This document shows positions 37,367-46,392 of a DNA stretch of 64,000 nucleotides, in pieces; the first letter of the stretch is position 1; every line of letters begins with the position of its first letter. Source of the stretch: Burkholderiaceae bacterium. Its GTDB lineage: Bacteria; Pseudomonadota; Gammaproteobacteria; Burkholderiales; Burkholderiaceae_C. The notes below the pieces were generated by a model. It was not told where the DNA came from. It saw only the letters and a program-made list of their open reading frames with translations, and did no database searches. The translations under genes and the position numbers were made by a program. The DNA is taken from positions 58,928-122,927 of the forward strand of contig JAEUOY010000077.1 in the NCBI GenBank assembly GCA_016790515.1. The letters are read 5' to 3'.

Positions 37367-37951
37367 ATGCCATCCCACCGCCGCAGCGCCGCCCCCGACG
37401 CTGAAGCCGCCGCCGAAGGCTCGGTGCGGATCCTGAAGAAATACCCGAACCGCCGTCTCTACGACACCCGCACCAGCAGCTACATCACCTTGTCCGACGT
37501 CAAGCAGATGGTGCTCGACGGCGAGTCCTTCGAGGTCCGCGACGCCAAGACCGGCGACGAGCTGACGCGCAGCATCCTGCTGCAGATCATCCTGGAAGAA
37601 GAGACCGGCGGCATGCCGATGTTCACCACCCAGATGCTGGCGCAGGTGATCCGGTTCTACGGCCACGCGATGCAGGGCCTGATGGGCTCGTACCTCGAGA
37701 ACAACCTGCAGGCCTTCGTCGACCTGCAGACCCGCATCGCCGAGCAGGCCAAGGGCCTGTACGACCCGAAGGCCTTCACCCCCGAGACCTGGGCCCAGCT
37801 GATGACCGGCCAGGCGCCGCTGATGCAGGGGCTGATGGGCGGCTACCTCGAGCAGAGCCAGAAGGCCTTCGCGCAGATGCAGGAGAAGATGAAGGAGCAG
37901 CTCGAGAGCGGGGTGCTGTTCCCGATCCCGGGGCTGGGGCCGAAGAAGTAG
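37367..37951 (+). CDS. phaR: Polyhydroxyalkanoate synthesis repressor PhaR
   Basis: A 194-residue DNA- and PHB-binding repressor of phasin and PHB genes. The PHB/PHA accumulation DNA-binding domain is clear at about 20-80 (RILKKYPNRRLYDTRTSSYI), followed by the PHB_acc domain with LEEETGGMPMF and a C-terminal helix rich in Met and Gln. GGAG lies nine bases before ATG 37367. Usually phaR is with phaC/A/B; here it is alone, between the LuxR gene and a hydrolase gene, yet near the phasin operon it may help control. Confidence 0.95.
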   Translation: MPSHRRSAAPDAEAAAEGSVRILKKYPNRRLYDTRTSSYITLSDVKQMVLDGESFEVRDAKTGDELTRSILLQIILEEETGGMPMFTTQMLAQVIRFYGHAMQGLMGSYLENNLQAFVDLQTRIAEQAKGLYDPKAFTPETWAQLMTGQAPLMQGLMGGYLEQSQKAFAQMQEKMKEQLESGVLFPIPGLGPKK

Positions 37952-37978
37952 CGCAGCGCGCCGGCGTGGGTCGGCGCC

Positions 37979-38001
37979 GGGCGGGCCGCGTTCGGCCGCC
38001 C
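37979..38001. terminator. Bidirectional terminator-like hairpin
   Basis: GGGCGGGCCG and CGGCCGCCC pair with one bulged base around a CGTT loop, in the 84-base gap between the convergent phaR and hydrolase genes. GC-rich, without a T-tract. Confidence 0.45.
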
Positions 38002-38035
38002 TGCGGGGTCCGGAACGCGCCGGCCGACATCGGCT

Positions 38036-39007
38036 TCAGTCGCCCGGCGAAGGTCCGCGGGCGAGTGCTTGCGAAGGCAGCTCGTGTTGCCCGTCAGGCG
38101 ATACCTGCAGCAGGCCCGTCGCCAGCAGGCGCACGCATTCGTCGAAGCGGTTGACGACGATCGACAGGTGTCCTTCTTCGGGGCAATCGTGGTAGCTGCC
38201 GCCGGCGAGCCGCCCGGCCATGAAGCGGCCCATCGGCGGTGGAACGTTGTGGTCCTGCCCGCTCTGGAACACGTGCACCGGCACCGGGATGCCGTCCAGT
38301 CCCGCGTCGCCGAAGCGGGCGATGCGGCCCGCCTCCTGCAAGGCGCCACCGATGCCCTGGCGGTAGGCCTCGGCAAGGCTGGCGCCGAAGGCCGTCCGAA
38401 GGTCCGCCGATGCCTCGACCAGTCTGCGGTCCGGTGGCGTCATCATCGACGCGAGCGCCCGCACGGCGCGCTCGGGGTTGCGGCGGAACATCAGCCGGTC
38501 GAGGGCGAGCAAGGGACTGATGAGCCACGGCTGCCAGCCTGCCAGTGCGAACATCGCCCGCAGCAGCGGCAGCTGCCCCTTGCGCAGTTCGGGCCGGTCC
38601 ATCGGCCCGATCCCTGCGAGCAGGCCGACCGCGGTGATCCGGTCGGGGGCGAGCCGGGCGGCGGCCAGCGCATGCGGCCCGCCGCACGACACGCCGATCA
38701 CGGCGAGGCGGCGATGGCCCAGCGCATCGGCCAGCTCGAACACGTCGCCGGCGATGCTGTCGACCGTCGGCGCCGGTGCCGGGTCGGACAGGCCGAAGCC
38801 CGGGCGGTCGAAGGCCACCAGCGCGACGCCGGCGGCCAGGGCTTGCCGGTGCAGCAGCGCCGCCTGCAGCCGGCTGCCGGGAAAGCCATGGAAGAAGTAC
38901 ACCGGCCTGCCGTCGGACAGCCCGTAGATCCGGTATCCCACCCGTCGCCCGGCCGCCAGGCGGACCTGGCCGTCGACGCTCGCCCGATCCGCTGCCGCCC
39001 GCGTCAT
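38036..39007 (-). CDS. Alpha/beta hydrolase
   Basis: A 323-residue hydrolase. Motifs: HGFPGS (oxyanion region, about 42-47), FDRPGFGLSD, the nucleophile elbow GVSCGGPHA in which Cys takes the position usually held by Ser (GxSxG read as G-V-S-C-G, with Ser as nucleophile), a late Asp in QSGQDHN, and His in EEGHLS. ATG 39007 has AGGGAG seven bases upstream; ATG 39043 is an alternative adding 12 residues. Substrate unknown. There is no signal peptide. It is a single gene, facing phaR. Confidence 0.8.
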   Translation of the reverse strand: MTRAAADRASVDGQVRLAAGRRVGYRIYGLSDGRPVYFFHGFPGSRLQAALLHRQALAAGVALVAFDRPGFGLSDPAPAPTVDSIAGDVFELADALGHRRLAVIGVSCGGPHALAAARLAPDRITAVGLLAGIGPMDRPELRKGQLPLLRAMFALAGWQPWLISPLLALDRLMFRRNPERAVRALASMMTPPDRRLVEASADLRTAFGASLAEAYRQGIGGALQEAGRIARFGDAGLDGIPVPVHVFQSGQDHNVPPPMGRFMAGRLAGGSYHDCPEEGHLSIVVNRFDECVRLLATGLLQVSPDGQHELPSQALARGPSPGD

Positions 39008-39119
39008 GGCCGCGCTCCCTGCGCTGCCGGCGCCGGCGGCCATTCAGAAATGACTCTTCGATCGTTCATTGTTGCTCCTCTTCGCGCCTGAAACCCTGCC
39101 CGGCCCGGACCCGGATGCC

Positions 39120-39800
39120 TCAGCGTAGCGGACTCGCCGGGGCGGCGCCGAGGACCGCATCCGCCGCCATCGGCCTGGCAAGCCATTGGGCAAACCGGCC
39201 GGCGACGACAAGGGTCTGGGTCCGGGCATGGCCGAGGTCCGAGAACGAGTCGCTGAAGTCCCGCAGGCCGGCCCGGCCGGCCAGGGCCATGGCCGCCACG
39301 CGGCTGCCGCTGGCCGCATCGAAGGCCTCGATCTCGACCGACAGCCCGCCGTAGGACAGCGGCGCGAACAGCAGCACCGTCGTCACCGCGTTGAGCGCAG
39401 GCCGGGTCCGTTCGACGGCGGTGATCGTCGCGCGCAGCCGCAGCCGGTCGCCGGCGTCGCCGGCGTCGCCCGGGCCCGTCACGCGGAGGCCGGCCGCGCC
39501 GAGGCGGTCGACGAGTGCCTGGCGCAAGTCGTCGCGCAGCATTTGCCGCTCGTCAGCGTCGAGCCGCACGCCGGCGCCGAAGCCGATGGCGGTGGCATCG
39601 ACCTCGACGGCCGTGTGCCGCCCTGGCTCGGCAGTGCGCCAGGCGCGCGTACCGTCGGGCTGTGCCTGCAGCGCCGCGGCGTCGGCCAGGCCGGGTGCAT
39701 CGGGCGGTGCGCCGACGCTGGCGCAGCCGGTCACGAACGCCGCGGCGAATGCCGCGACGGCGCCCAAGCAGGGCCCGGGACGGGAATGATGAATCAGCAT
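39120..39800 (-). CDS. Predicted outer-membrane lipoprotein (DUF3313-like)
   Basis: A 226-residue lipoprotein: signal peptide with lipobox VTGC (Cys26) then ASVGAPP. The rest is a soluble alpha/beta domain (DATAIGFG, ADERQMLRDDLRQALVDRL, LRLRATITAVERTRP, LSVEIEAFDAASGSRV) similar in pattern to DUF3313 proteins; this family call is tentative. It is the last gene of the RND efflux operon, 31 bases after the pump gene, so it may support the pump or simply share its regulation. Confidence 0.7.
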   Translation of the reverse strand: MLIHHSRPGPCLGAVAAFAAAFVTGCASVGAPPDAPGLADAAALQAQPDGTRAWRTAEPGRHTAVEVDATAIGFGAGVRLDADERQMLRDDLRQALVDRLGAAGLRVTGPGDAGDAGDRLRLRATITAVERTRPALNAVTTVLLFAPLSYGGLSVEIEAFDAASGSRVAAMALAGRAGLRDFSDSFSDLGHARTQTLVVAGRFAQWLARPMAADAVLGAAPASPLR

Positions 39801-39831
39801 GGGATCGCTCCGGGTTCGGGGTCGGACTTGC

Positions 39832-42800
39832 TCAAGGGGCCGGCGCCGCCGACGAGGCCGGGTGCATCCAGCGCGCCAGCTGGCGCTTCGCGTCGTCCAC
39901 CAGCGTGAAGACCACCGGGATGTAGAACAGCGACAGCACGGTCGACGTGACCAGGCCGCCGATGACCGCGATCGCCATCGGCGCGCGGAAGTCGGCATCG
40001 GCGCCGATCTTCAGCGCGATCGGCAACATGCCGGCGCCCATCGCCACGGTGGTCATCAGGATCGGCCGCGCGCGCTTCGCGCAGGCGTCGAGCAGCGCCT
40101 CGTGCCGTGCCGAGCCCCTGTGCAGCGCGACCAGCGCGTACTCGACCAGCAGGATCGAGTTCTTCGTGACGATGCCCATCAGCATCAGCAGGCCGATGGT
40201 CGCCGGCAGCGACATCGCCTGGCCGGCCAACAGCAGCAGGCCGAGCGCGCCGCCCAGCGACAGCGGCAGCGCGGCCATGATCGTCGCCGGCTGCGCGAAG
40301 TCGTGGAACAGCAGCACCAGCACGCAGTAGACGAGCAGCACGCCGGCGGCCATCGCGATGCCGAAGTCGGCGAACAGCTGGTTCATGCGTTCGGTATCGC
40401 CGAAGCTGGCCTGCTTCACGTCCGGCGGCAGGTCGCGCATCGCCGGCAACTGCGCGATCGCCGCGTTCACCGCGCCCAGCGCGGCGCCGCCGACATCGGC
40501 CTTGATGCTGACGCTGCGCCGCCGGTCGAAGCGCGTGATCTGCGCGGCGCCGCTGCCCATCTGCAGTTGCGCCACGGTGTCCAGCGTCACGCTGCCGCCG
40601 TTGGCGGTGGGCACGCGCAGCAGGCGCAGCGCGTCGAGGTCGGCGCGCGCCGCGCCGGCCAGCTGCGCGCGCACCGCCAGGCTGCGCTCGTCCAGGTGCA
40701 GCTTCGGCAGCTGCGCCGACGCGTCGCCGATCGTCGCCACGCGTACCGTGGTCGCGATGTCGGCCACCGTCACGCCCAGGTCGGCGGCGCGCGCCGGATC
40801 CGGCTTCACCAGCAGCTCGGGCCGGCGCAGGCTCGATGCCGCGGCCGGGTTGCCGACGCCGGGCACGCCGCGCATCTGCTGCTCCACGCGCTCAGCGGCG
40901 CGCTCCAGCGACTTCGGGTCGTCGCCCACCAGGATCAGCTCGAGCACCTCGCCGGCCTCGCCGCCGCCGAAGCGAAAGCGCAGGCCCGGGATCTTCCTCA
41001 GCTCGGACTGCACCTGCTTCTCGAACTCGCGCTGCGTCAGCCTGCGCTCGGCCGGCGGCACCAGCGACACGGTCAGCGTGCCCACACGCTCCTCGGCGCT
41101 GCCGCGCGTGCCCATCGCATCGAGCTGCGCGCCGTTGCCGATCGTCGCCAGCACATGCGCCACCTCGGGTCGGCGCATCAGCACCCGGCGCGCATGCTCT
41201 GCCGCTGCCGCGGTGTCGGCCAGCCGCGTGCCCGGCGGCAGCTCGAAGTTGATCGTGCTCATCGAGCGGTCGCTGGCCGGGATGAAGGTCTTCGGCAGCA
41301 GCGGCGCCAGCGCCAGCGACGCGGCGAACAGCAGCGCTCCCGACAGCATTGCCGCCCCGCGGTGCGCCAGCCCCCAGCGCACGAGCCGCAGGTACGCCGC
41401 CAGCAGGCGGCCCTCGCGCTCGGGCCGGTGCTGCGGTTTCAGCAGGTACGCGCCCATCACCGGCGTCAGCAGCCTGGCGACCAGCAGCGAGATCAGCACC
41501 GCGATCGCCACCGAGATGCCGAACTGGCGGAAGAACTGCCCCGGCACGCCGGACATGAAGCTCACCGGCACGAACACCGCCACGATCGCCAGCGTCGTGG
41601 CCACCACCGCCAGGCCGATCTCGTCGGCCGCGTCCATCGCCGCCTGCCAGGCGCTCTTGCCCATGGCCATGTGGCGCACGATGTTCTCGATCTCGACGAT
41701 CGCGTCGTCGACCAGGATGCCCACCACCAGCGACAGCCCGAGCAGCGTGATCAGGTTCAGCGAATAGCCGAGCCAGTGCATGAAGAAGAAGGTCGGGATC
41801 ACCGACAGCGGCATCGCCAGCGCGGCGATCAGCGTCGCGCGCCAGTCGCGCAGGAAGGCCCAGACGACGATCACCGCCAGCATGGCGCCGAGCAGCAGCG
41901 CCTCGATCGACGCGTGGTACGACTCCTCGGTGAAGTCCACCGTCGCGCTGAACAGCTTCAGCTCGATCTCCGGGTGTGCGGCATCGAGCCGCTGGACCGC
42001 GCGTTCGACGCGCCGTGCCACGTCGAGCGACGACGAGCCGACCGCCCTCAGCACCTGGAACGCCACCACCCGCTCGCCGTCGACGAAGGCGTCCTGCACC
42101 GCATCGGCCGCGCCGTCGACGACCTCGGCCACGTCGGCCAGGCGCAGCGCGCGGCCGTCGCGCAGCGTTATCTGCAGACTGCGCAGCACGTCGACGCTGG
42201 CCGCGCCGCCGAGCGTGCGGATGCTCTGCGACTGGCCGCCGATCTCGGCCCTGCCGCCCGGCAGGTTCAGGTTCACGGCCCGCAGCTGGCGGCTCAGCTC
42301 GGCCGCGGTCAGGCCCCAGGCGTTGAGCCGCTCGGGCTGCAGCACGATGCGCACCTCGCGGTCGACGCCGCCGATGCGCCGCACCTGGCCGACGCCGGGC
42401 ACCGCGAGCAGCGCCTTCGCGACCTCGTGGTCGACGAACCACGACAGCTCGGCCGCGGTGCGCTGCGCGGCCGCGGTGGACCCGAGCGTGAAGGTCATCA
42501 TCGGCCCGCCCGAGGTGGTGCTGCGCGTGATCACCGGCTCGTCGATGTCGCCCGGCAGCTCGCCGCGCACGCGCGTCAGCGCATCGCGCACGTCGTTCAC
42601 CGCGCGGTCCAGGTCCTTGCCGAACTGGAACTCGATCGTCGTCACCGACATGCCGTCGCTCACCGTCGACAGGAGGTGCGATACGTCGCCCACCGTCGCC
42701 ACCGCGTTCTCGACGATGCGCGTGACCTGCGTCTCGAGCTCGGCCGGTGCCGCGCCGGGCTGGCCGACGCTCACCGTCACGTACGGAATGTCGACGTCTG

Positions 42801-42918
42801 GAAACTGATTGATGCCCAGCTTGCCGAAGCCCAGCAGCCCGGCGAAGGCCAGCAGCACGAACAGCATGATCGGCGGGATGGGCTTGCGGATCGCGTTCGC
42901 GGACAGGTTCTGCAACAT
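39832..42918 (-). CDS. RND efflux pump, inner-membrane transporter (HAE1 type)
   Basis: A 1028-residue proton-driven transporter. Twelve hydrophobic segments in the 1+5+1+5 RND pattern flank two large periplasmic domains. The proton relay is intact: paired Asp in GILVDDAIVEIEN (TM4) and Lys in GIVTKNSILLVEY (TM10). FPDVDIPYVTV near the start and LPLSLGGALG in the second half are family signatures. Sequence style is that of MdtC/MexF-like drug or organic-compound exporters rather than metal pumps. It follows the membrane-fusion gene by two bases. Confidence 0.95.
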   Translation of the reverse strand: MLQNLSANAIRKPIPPIMLFVLLAFAGLLGFGKLGINQFPDVDIPYVTVSVGQPGAAPAELETQVTRIVENAVATVGDVSHLLSTVSDGMSVTTIEFQFGKDLDRAVNDVRDALTRVRGELPGDIDEPVITRSTTSGGPMMTFTLGSTAAAQRTAAELSWFVDHEVAKALLAVPGVGQVRRIGGVDREVRIVLQPERLNAWGLTAAELSRQLRAVNLNLPGGRAEIGGQSQSIRTLGGAASVDVLRSLQITLRDGRALRLADVAEVVDGAADAVQDAFVDGERVVAFQVLRAVGSSSLDVARRVERAVQRLDAAHPEIELKLFSATVDFTEESYHASIEALLLGAMLAVIVVWAFLRDWRATLIAALAMPLSVIPTFFFMHWLGYSLNLITLLGLSLVVGILVDDAIVEIENIVRHMAMGKSAWQAAMDAADEIGLAVVATTLAIVAVFVPVSFMSGVPGQFFRQFGISVAIAVLISLLVARLLTPVMGAYLLKPQHRPEREGRLLAAYLRLVRWGLAHRGAAMLSGALLFAASLALAPLLPKTFIPASDRSMSTINFELPPGTRLADTAAAAEHARRVLMRRPEVAHVLATIGNGAQLDAMGTRGSAEERVGTLTVSLVPPAERRLTQREFEKQVQSELRKIPGLRFRFGGGEAGEVLELILVGDDPKSLERAAERVEQQMRGVPGVGNPAAASSLRRPELLVKPDPARAADLGVTVADIATTVRVATIGDASAQLPKLHLDERSLAVRAQLAGAARADLDALRLLRVPTANGGSVTLDTVAQLQMGSGAAQITRFDRRRSVSIKADVGGAALGAVNAAIAQLPAMRDLPPDVKQASFGDTERMNQLFADFGIAMAAGVLLVYCVLVLLFHDFAQPATIMAALPLSLGGALGLLLLAGQAMSLPATIGLLMLMGIVTKNSILLVEYALVALHRGSARHEALLDACAKRARPILMTTVAMGAGMLPIALKIGADADFRAPMAIAVIGGLVTSTVLSLFYIPVVFTLVDDAKRQLARWMHPASSAAPAP

Positions 42919-42920
42919 GC

Positions 42921-44069
42921 TCAGCTCCCCACGTCGGCCGGCGCGCCGTCGGCGGCGACCTGCACGCGTTCACCGTCCTTGACGAAGCCGGCGCCGGTGG
43001 CGACGACACGCGCATCGGGCGCCAGGCCCAGCACCTGGACGCGGCCATCGCGCCGCACGCCGGTCTGCACCGGCATGGCCCGCGCCATGCCGTGGTCGCC
43101 GACGACGTAGACGAAGGGCTGGCCATCGCGGCTGAGCAGCACGGCTTCGGGCAGCGTCCACGCCTGCACCTGCCCGACCTCGATCTCGCCCTGTGCGTGG
43201 CTGCCCGGCCTCAGCGGCGTGCCCGCAGGCAGGTCGACGTGCACGGTGCCGTTGCGCGTGCGCGCATCCACCGTCGGCGCCACCACGCGCACCCGGCCTT
43301 CGACCGTGCGCACGGCGTCGACGCGCAGCCGCACGCGCGCGCCGGGCTCGACCTGGCCGAGCGCGGTGTCGGGCAGCTCGGCGCGCCACTCGACCTGGCC
43401 GCCGCGGATCAGCCGGAACAGCTCGACGCCCGGCTGCATCACCGTGCCGACCGTCGCCGTGCGGCGGGCGATCACGCCGTCGGCCGGCGCGTGCACGCGC
43501 GTCTGCGCCAGCCTCGCGTCGAGCTCGCGGCGCTGCGCCAGCGCCAGCTCGAGCCTGGCCGCCGCGGCCTCGGCCGCGGTGCGCCGGGTCTGCAGCGCCT
43601 CGGTGCTGTAGACGCCGGCGTCCTTCACGCTCTCGGCGCGGTCGAGGTTGGCCTGCGCCTGCAACGCGTCGGCGCGTGCCTGGCGCACCTGCGCATCCTG
43701 CTGCGCGAGCTGCGCCAGCAGCTGCGTGTCGTCGCCGCGCGCCAGCAGCTGGCCGCGCTTGACCCGCGCGCCGACATCGGCCGTCACCTCGAGCAGGCGC
43801 ACGCCGCCGGCGTCGCTGCCGATCGCCAGTTCGTCGCGTGCCTGCACGCTGCCGCTGGCGGCCAGCGAGGTCTGCAGCGTCTGGCGTTGCGGCGCCACGG
43901 TCTGCACCGTCAGCGCGGCGGGCGGTGGTGGCGGGCTCGCGGCCGCCTTCGGCGCACGCGCGGCGTCGGCGTGGCGGCCGATCACCACGAATGCGGCACC
44001 GGCCACCAGGAGCCCGGCCATGGCCACGGCGGTCGCGAACCGATGCCGTTGCGAGGGGTTGGGGTTCAT
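42921..44069 (-). CDS. RND efflux periplasmic adaptor (membrane fusion protein)
   Basis: A 382-residue adaptor linking pump and outer-membrane channel. One N-terminal hydrophobic anchor (about 11-31) is followed by a Pro/Ala linker, a lipoyl half-motif (VGARVKRGQLLARGD), a coiled-coil hairpin (about 105-180, Gln/Ala-rich), the second lipoyl half (RVHAPADGVIARRTA) and beta-barrel and membrane-proximal domains. Its ATG overlaps the stop codon of the outer-membrane factor gene (four bases). Confidence 0.93.
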   Translation of the reverse strand: MNPNPSQRHRFATAVAMAGLLVAGAAFVVIGRHADAARAPKAAASPPPPPAALTVQTVAPQRQTLQTSLAASGSVQARDELAIGSDAGGVRLLEVTADVGARVKRGQLLARGDDTQLLAQLAQQDAQVRQARADALQAQANLDRAESVKDAGVYSTEALQTRRTAAEAAAARLELALAQRRELDARLAQTRVHAPADGVIARRTATVGTVMQPGVELFRLIRGGQVEWRAELPDTALGQVEPGARVRLRVDAVRTVEGRVRVVAPTVDARTRNGTVHVDLPAGTPLRPGSHAQGEIEVGQVQAWTLPEAVLLSRDGQPFVYVVGDHGMARAMPVQTGVRRDGRVQVLGLAPDARVVATGAGFVKDGERVQVAADGAPADVGS

Positions 44070-45610
44070 CGATCGACTCCGGTTTCAGGGTTGTGAGACT
44101 GCCCCCGGGCGGCGGCGAACGCCCGCCGCGCCCCCCGAGGGGATCGGGTCGGCTCGGGAGCAGCCCGTCCTTGACCCACGAGCCTCGGGTCGGCGTCGTG
44201 TCCGCCGCCGAGCGCCTTGAACACCGCCACCTGGCCGATCAGCCGGTCGCGGTAGGCGTCGACCTCGGCCAGCTGCGCCTGGAACTGCTGCCGCTCGGCG
44301 TCGAGCACGTCGAGCTGGGTCGTCGCGCCAGCCTGCTCGCCCAGCCGCGCCAGCCGCGTCGCGCGGTCGAGCGCGGCGACACGCTCGCGCTCGGCGGCGA
44401 GCGCACGCTGTGCGATGTCGAGCGCGGCATAGGCATCGCGGATCTCGACCAGCGCATTGGCGACGCTGTGGCCGTACTGCGCCAGCGCGGCATCGGCACG
44501 CGCCTCGGCCTGCTGCACGCGCGTGCGCAACTGGCCGCCGTCGAAGATCGGCTGTGCCAGCCCGGCGGCCATGGACCAGGCGAAGCCCCGCCAGTCGAAC
44601 AGGTGCGACAGGTCGACGGCGTCGCCGCCGGCATTGCCGGTCAGGCGCAGCGACGGCAGCAGCGCTGCGCGCGCCGCGGCGGTGTCGGCGTCGGCCGCGG
44701 CGAGCAGCGACTCGGCCTGGCGCAGGTCGGGGCGCTGGCGCAGCCAGTCCGCCAGTTCGCCCTGCGGCAGCCGCGGCATGAAGTCGAGCGTCGGGTCGAG
44801 CGGCGCCGCGGCCGCGGCGATCGTGCCGAGCGCCGACGGCGCGTCGCCGGCCAGCAGCGCGATGACGCCGACGGCCGCCAGCCGCTGCCGCTGCAGCGCG
44901 GCGAGCGTGGCCGCCGCGCCGGCCCGCTCGGCCTCGGCCCGGCGCAGTTCCAGCTCGCTGGCGCCGCCCGCGGCCCGTTCGATGCGGCGCAGCGCCTCAG
45001 CGCGCGCGCGGCCGTCGCGCACCGCCGCCGCGATGTCGATCTGCCGCTGCAGCGCACGGTGCCTGAAGTGCGCCTCGGCCAGCTGCGCGCTCAGGCTCCA
45101 TTCGACCGCGGCGCGCGCCCAGGCCTGGGCCGCGAGGCGCGCTCCGGCCGCATCGGTGGCCGAGGCCAGGCGCCCCCACAGGTCGACGTCGAACTGCGCG
45201 GCGAGCTTGACCTGCTGGTTCGACGCGATGAACGCCTGGCCGCTGCCGGAGGCTTCGGCCGAGGCGCGCAGCCGGCCGGCCGAGGCCTGCAGCTCGAGCG
45301 TCGGCAGCTCGGCGCCGCGCAGTTCGTCGAAGCGCGAGCGCGCTTCGCGCAGCCGCGCCGCCGCCACCGCGAGGTCGGCGTTGTGCTGCAGCGCCTGCGC
45401 GACCAGGCGGTCGAGTTCGGCGTCGCCGAACAGCGTCCACCAGCGGCCGATCTGCAGCCCCGGCACCACCGGCACGCCGGCCGGCACGGTCAGCACCGGC
45501 AGCGGGCCGACGGCGGCGGCGCGCGGCACGCTGGCGCTGCAGCCGGCCAGTGCCAGCGCAACGGCCAGCGGCAGCAGGGCGCGCGCGAAGGCGGACGAGG
45601 GCTCAGCCAC
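44066..45610 (-). CDS. RND efflux outer-membrane factor lipoprotein (NodT family)
   Basis: A 514-residue TolC-like channel protein. Lipoprotein signal (LPLAVALALAGC, Cys about 23), then two OEP repeats; WWTLFGDAELDRLVAQAL and PIFDGGQL are NodT-type signatures. A C-terminal extension of about 40 residues is rich in Arg, Ala and Pro. The start is placed at GTG 45610, which overlaps the DUF1127 gene by eight bases; the frame is open further upstream but only this start gives a normal signal peptide. Confidence 0.88.
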   Translation of the reverse strand: MAEPSSAFARALLPLAVALALAGCSASVPRAAAVGPLPVLTVPAGVPVVPGLQIGRWWTLFGDAELDRLVAQALQHNADLAVAAARLREARSRFDELRGAELPTLELQASAGRLRASAEASGSGQAFIASNQQVKLAAQFDVDLWGRLASATDAAGARLAAQAWARAAVEWSLSAQLAEAHFRHRALQRQIDIAAAVRDGRARAEALRRIERAAGGASELELRRAEAERAGAAATLAALQRQRLAAVGVIALLAGDAPSALGTIAAAAAPLDPTLDFMPRLPQGELADWLRQRPDLRQAESLLAAADADTAAARAALLPSLRLTGNAGGDAVDLSHLFDWRGFAWSMAAGLAQPIFDGGQLRTRVQQAEARADAALAQYGHSVANALVEIRDAYAALDIAQRALAAERERVAALDRATRLARLGEQAGATTQLDVLDAERQQFQAQLAEVDAYRDRLIGQVAVFKALGGGHDADPRLVGQGRAAPEPTRSPRGARRAFAAARGQSHNPETGVDR

Positions 45611-45848
45611 GCTGGCCGCCAATGGTGACGCGCCGCCGCGTGCCCGGCGCTGCGCCGGCGGCTTCGGCGGCGATCGAACCGATCTCGCTGGCGTCGACGC
45701 CGAGGTCGCGCAGCGTGTGCGCATCGACGCCGCGCCAGCCGTCGGTGCGACGCAGCGCAGCGGCGAAGCGGTCGAAGCGGGTGTCGCGCAGCCGGTCGAT
45801 CAGGCGCCACGGCCAGGGGCGCGACAGACGAATGACGGTGGTGTCCAT
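45603..45848 (-). CDS. DUF1127-type small protein
   Basis: An 81-residue basic protein. The helical WRLIDRLRDTRFDRF region and the DUF1127 core HTLRDLGVDASEIGSIAAEA (about 44-63) are visible; the last 18 residues are Gly/Arg-rich. DUF1127 proteins are small, Arg-rich and in several cases linked to RNA- or stress-related regulation. It is directly upstream of, and overlaps, the outer-membrane factor gene of the RND pump. Confidence 0.75.
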   Translation of the reverse strand: MDTTVIRLSRPWPWRLIDRLRDTRFDRFAAALRRTDGWRGVDAHTLRDLGVDASEIGSIAAEAAGAAPGTRRRVTIGGQRG

Positions 45849-45869
45849 GGGGATCCTCGATCGCGATGT

Positions 45870-46127
45870 TCAGAAGCCGCCGAGCGAGTGCAGGCGCAGG
45901 ACCAGCGTGCGCTGCTGCTGTTCTTCGGCGAGGGCTTCGATCAGGCCGGGGTCGACGCCGATGTCGGCCAGCAGATGGCGGTCCAGGCCAAGCAGTTCGT
46001 CGCGCCCGGCGGGGCCGCGCCGGGGCCTGCCGAGCCCATCGCCGGCCGCTGCGCCGACCGCTTCGCCAATCGCTTCGAACAGGCGCCGGTGCCAGGGGCA
46101 GAACAGGCTGGGCGCGCGGGTGGTCAT
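45870..46127 (-). CDS. Second DUF1127-like small protein
   Basis: An 85-residue protein with a C-terminal segment matching the DUF1127 pattern (LDRHLLADIGVDPGLIEAL, about 48-66). The N-terminal half is Gly/Arg-rich and less conserved. Its ATG overlaps the stop of a 50-residue membrane peptide gene (ATGA), and it ends 21 bases before the other DUF1127 gene. All lie at the head of the RND operon. Confidence 0.65.
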   Translation of the reverse strand: MTTRAPSLFCPWHRRLFEAIGEAVGAAAGDGLGRPRRGPAGRDELLGLDRHLLADIGVDPGLIEALAEEQQQRTLVLRLHSLGGF

Positions 46128-46276
46128 GGCGCGGGCTCCAGGTTCGAATGCGACGGCGCGGGCAGCTCGGGCAGGGCCGGCGGATCGCCGACCGCCACCA
46201 GCGCGGCGCTGGCGCCGAGCGCGACGATCAGCGCCAGCAGGGCCGGCGTGGCGGGGCGGGAGGGCAGTCGGGGCAT
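46124..46276 (-). CDS. Small membrane peptide, 50 residues
   Basis: A 50-residue frame with one hydrophobic segment (about 11-29, PALLALIVALGASAALVAV) after a basic N-terminus and followed by a Pro-rich, acidic tail. GGAG lies six bases before its ATG, and its stop overlaps the next start. Codon use is the local high-GC pattern. No known family. Probably the first gene of the RND operon. Confidence 0.55.
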   Translation of the reverse strand: MPRLPSRPATPALLALIVALGASAALVAVGDPPALPELPAPSHSNLEPAP

Positions 46277-46392
46277 CGGGGTCTCCAAGGGGCGGCGAGC
46301 AGGTCGGCTCGACGAGGGGCATTTCCTCATCCGGCGGTTTCGGTGCCACGTCGAGGCGAAGGGCTCGCGTTGCGTCTGAAACCGTTCCGGCT

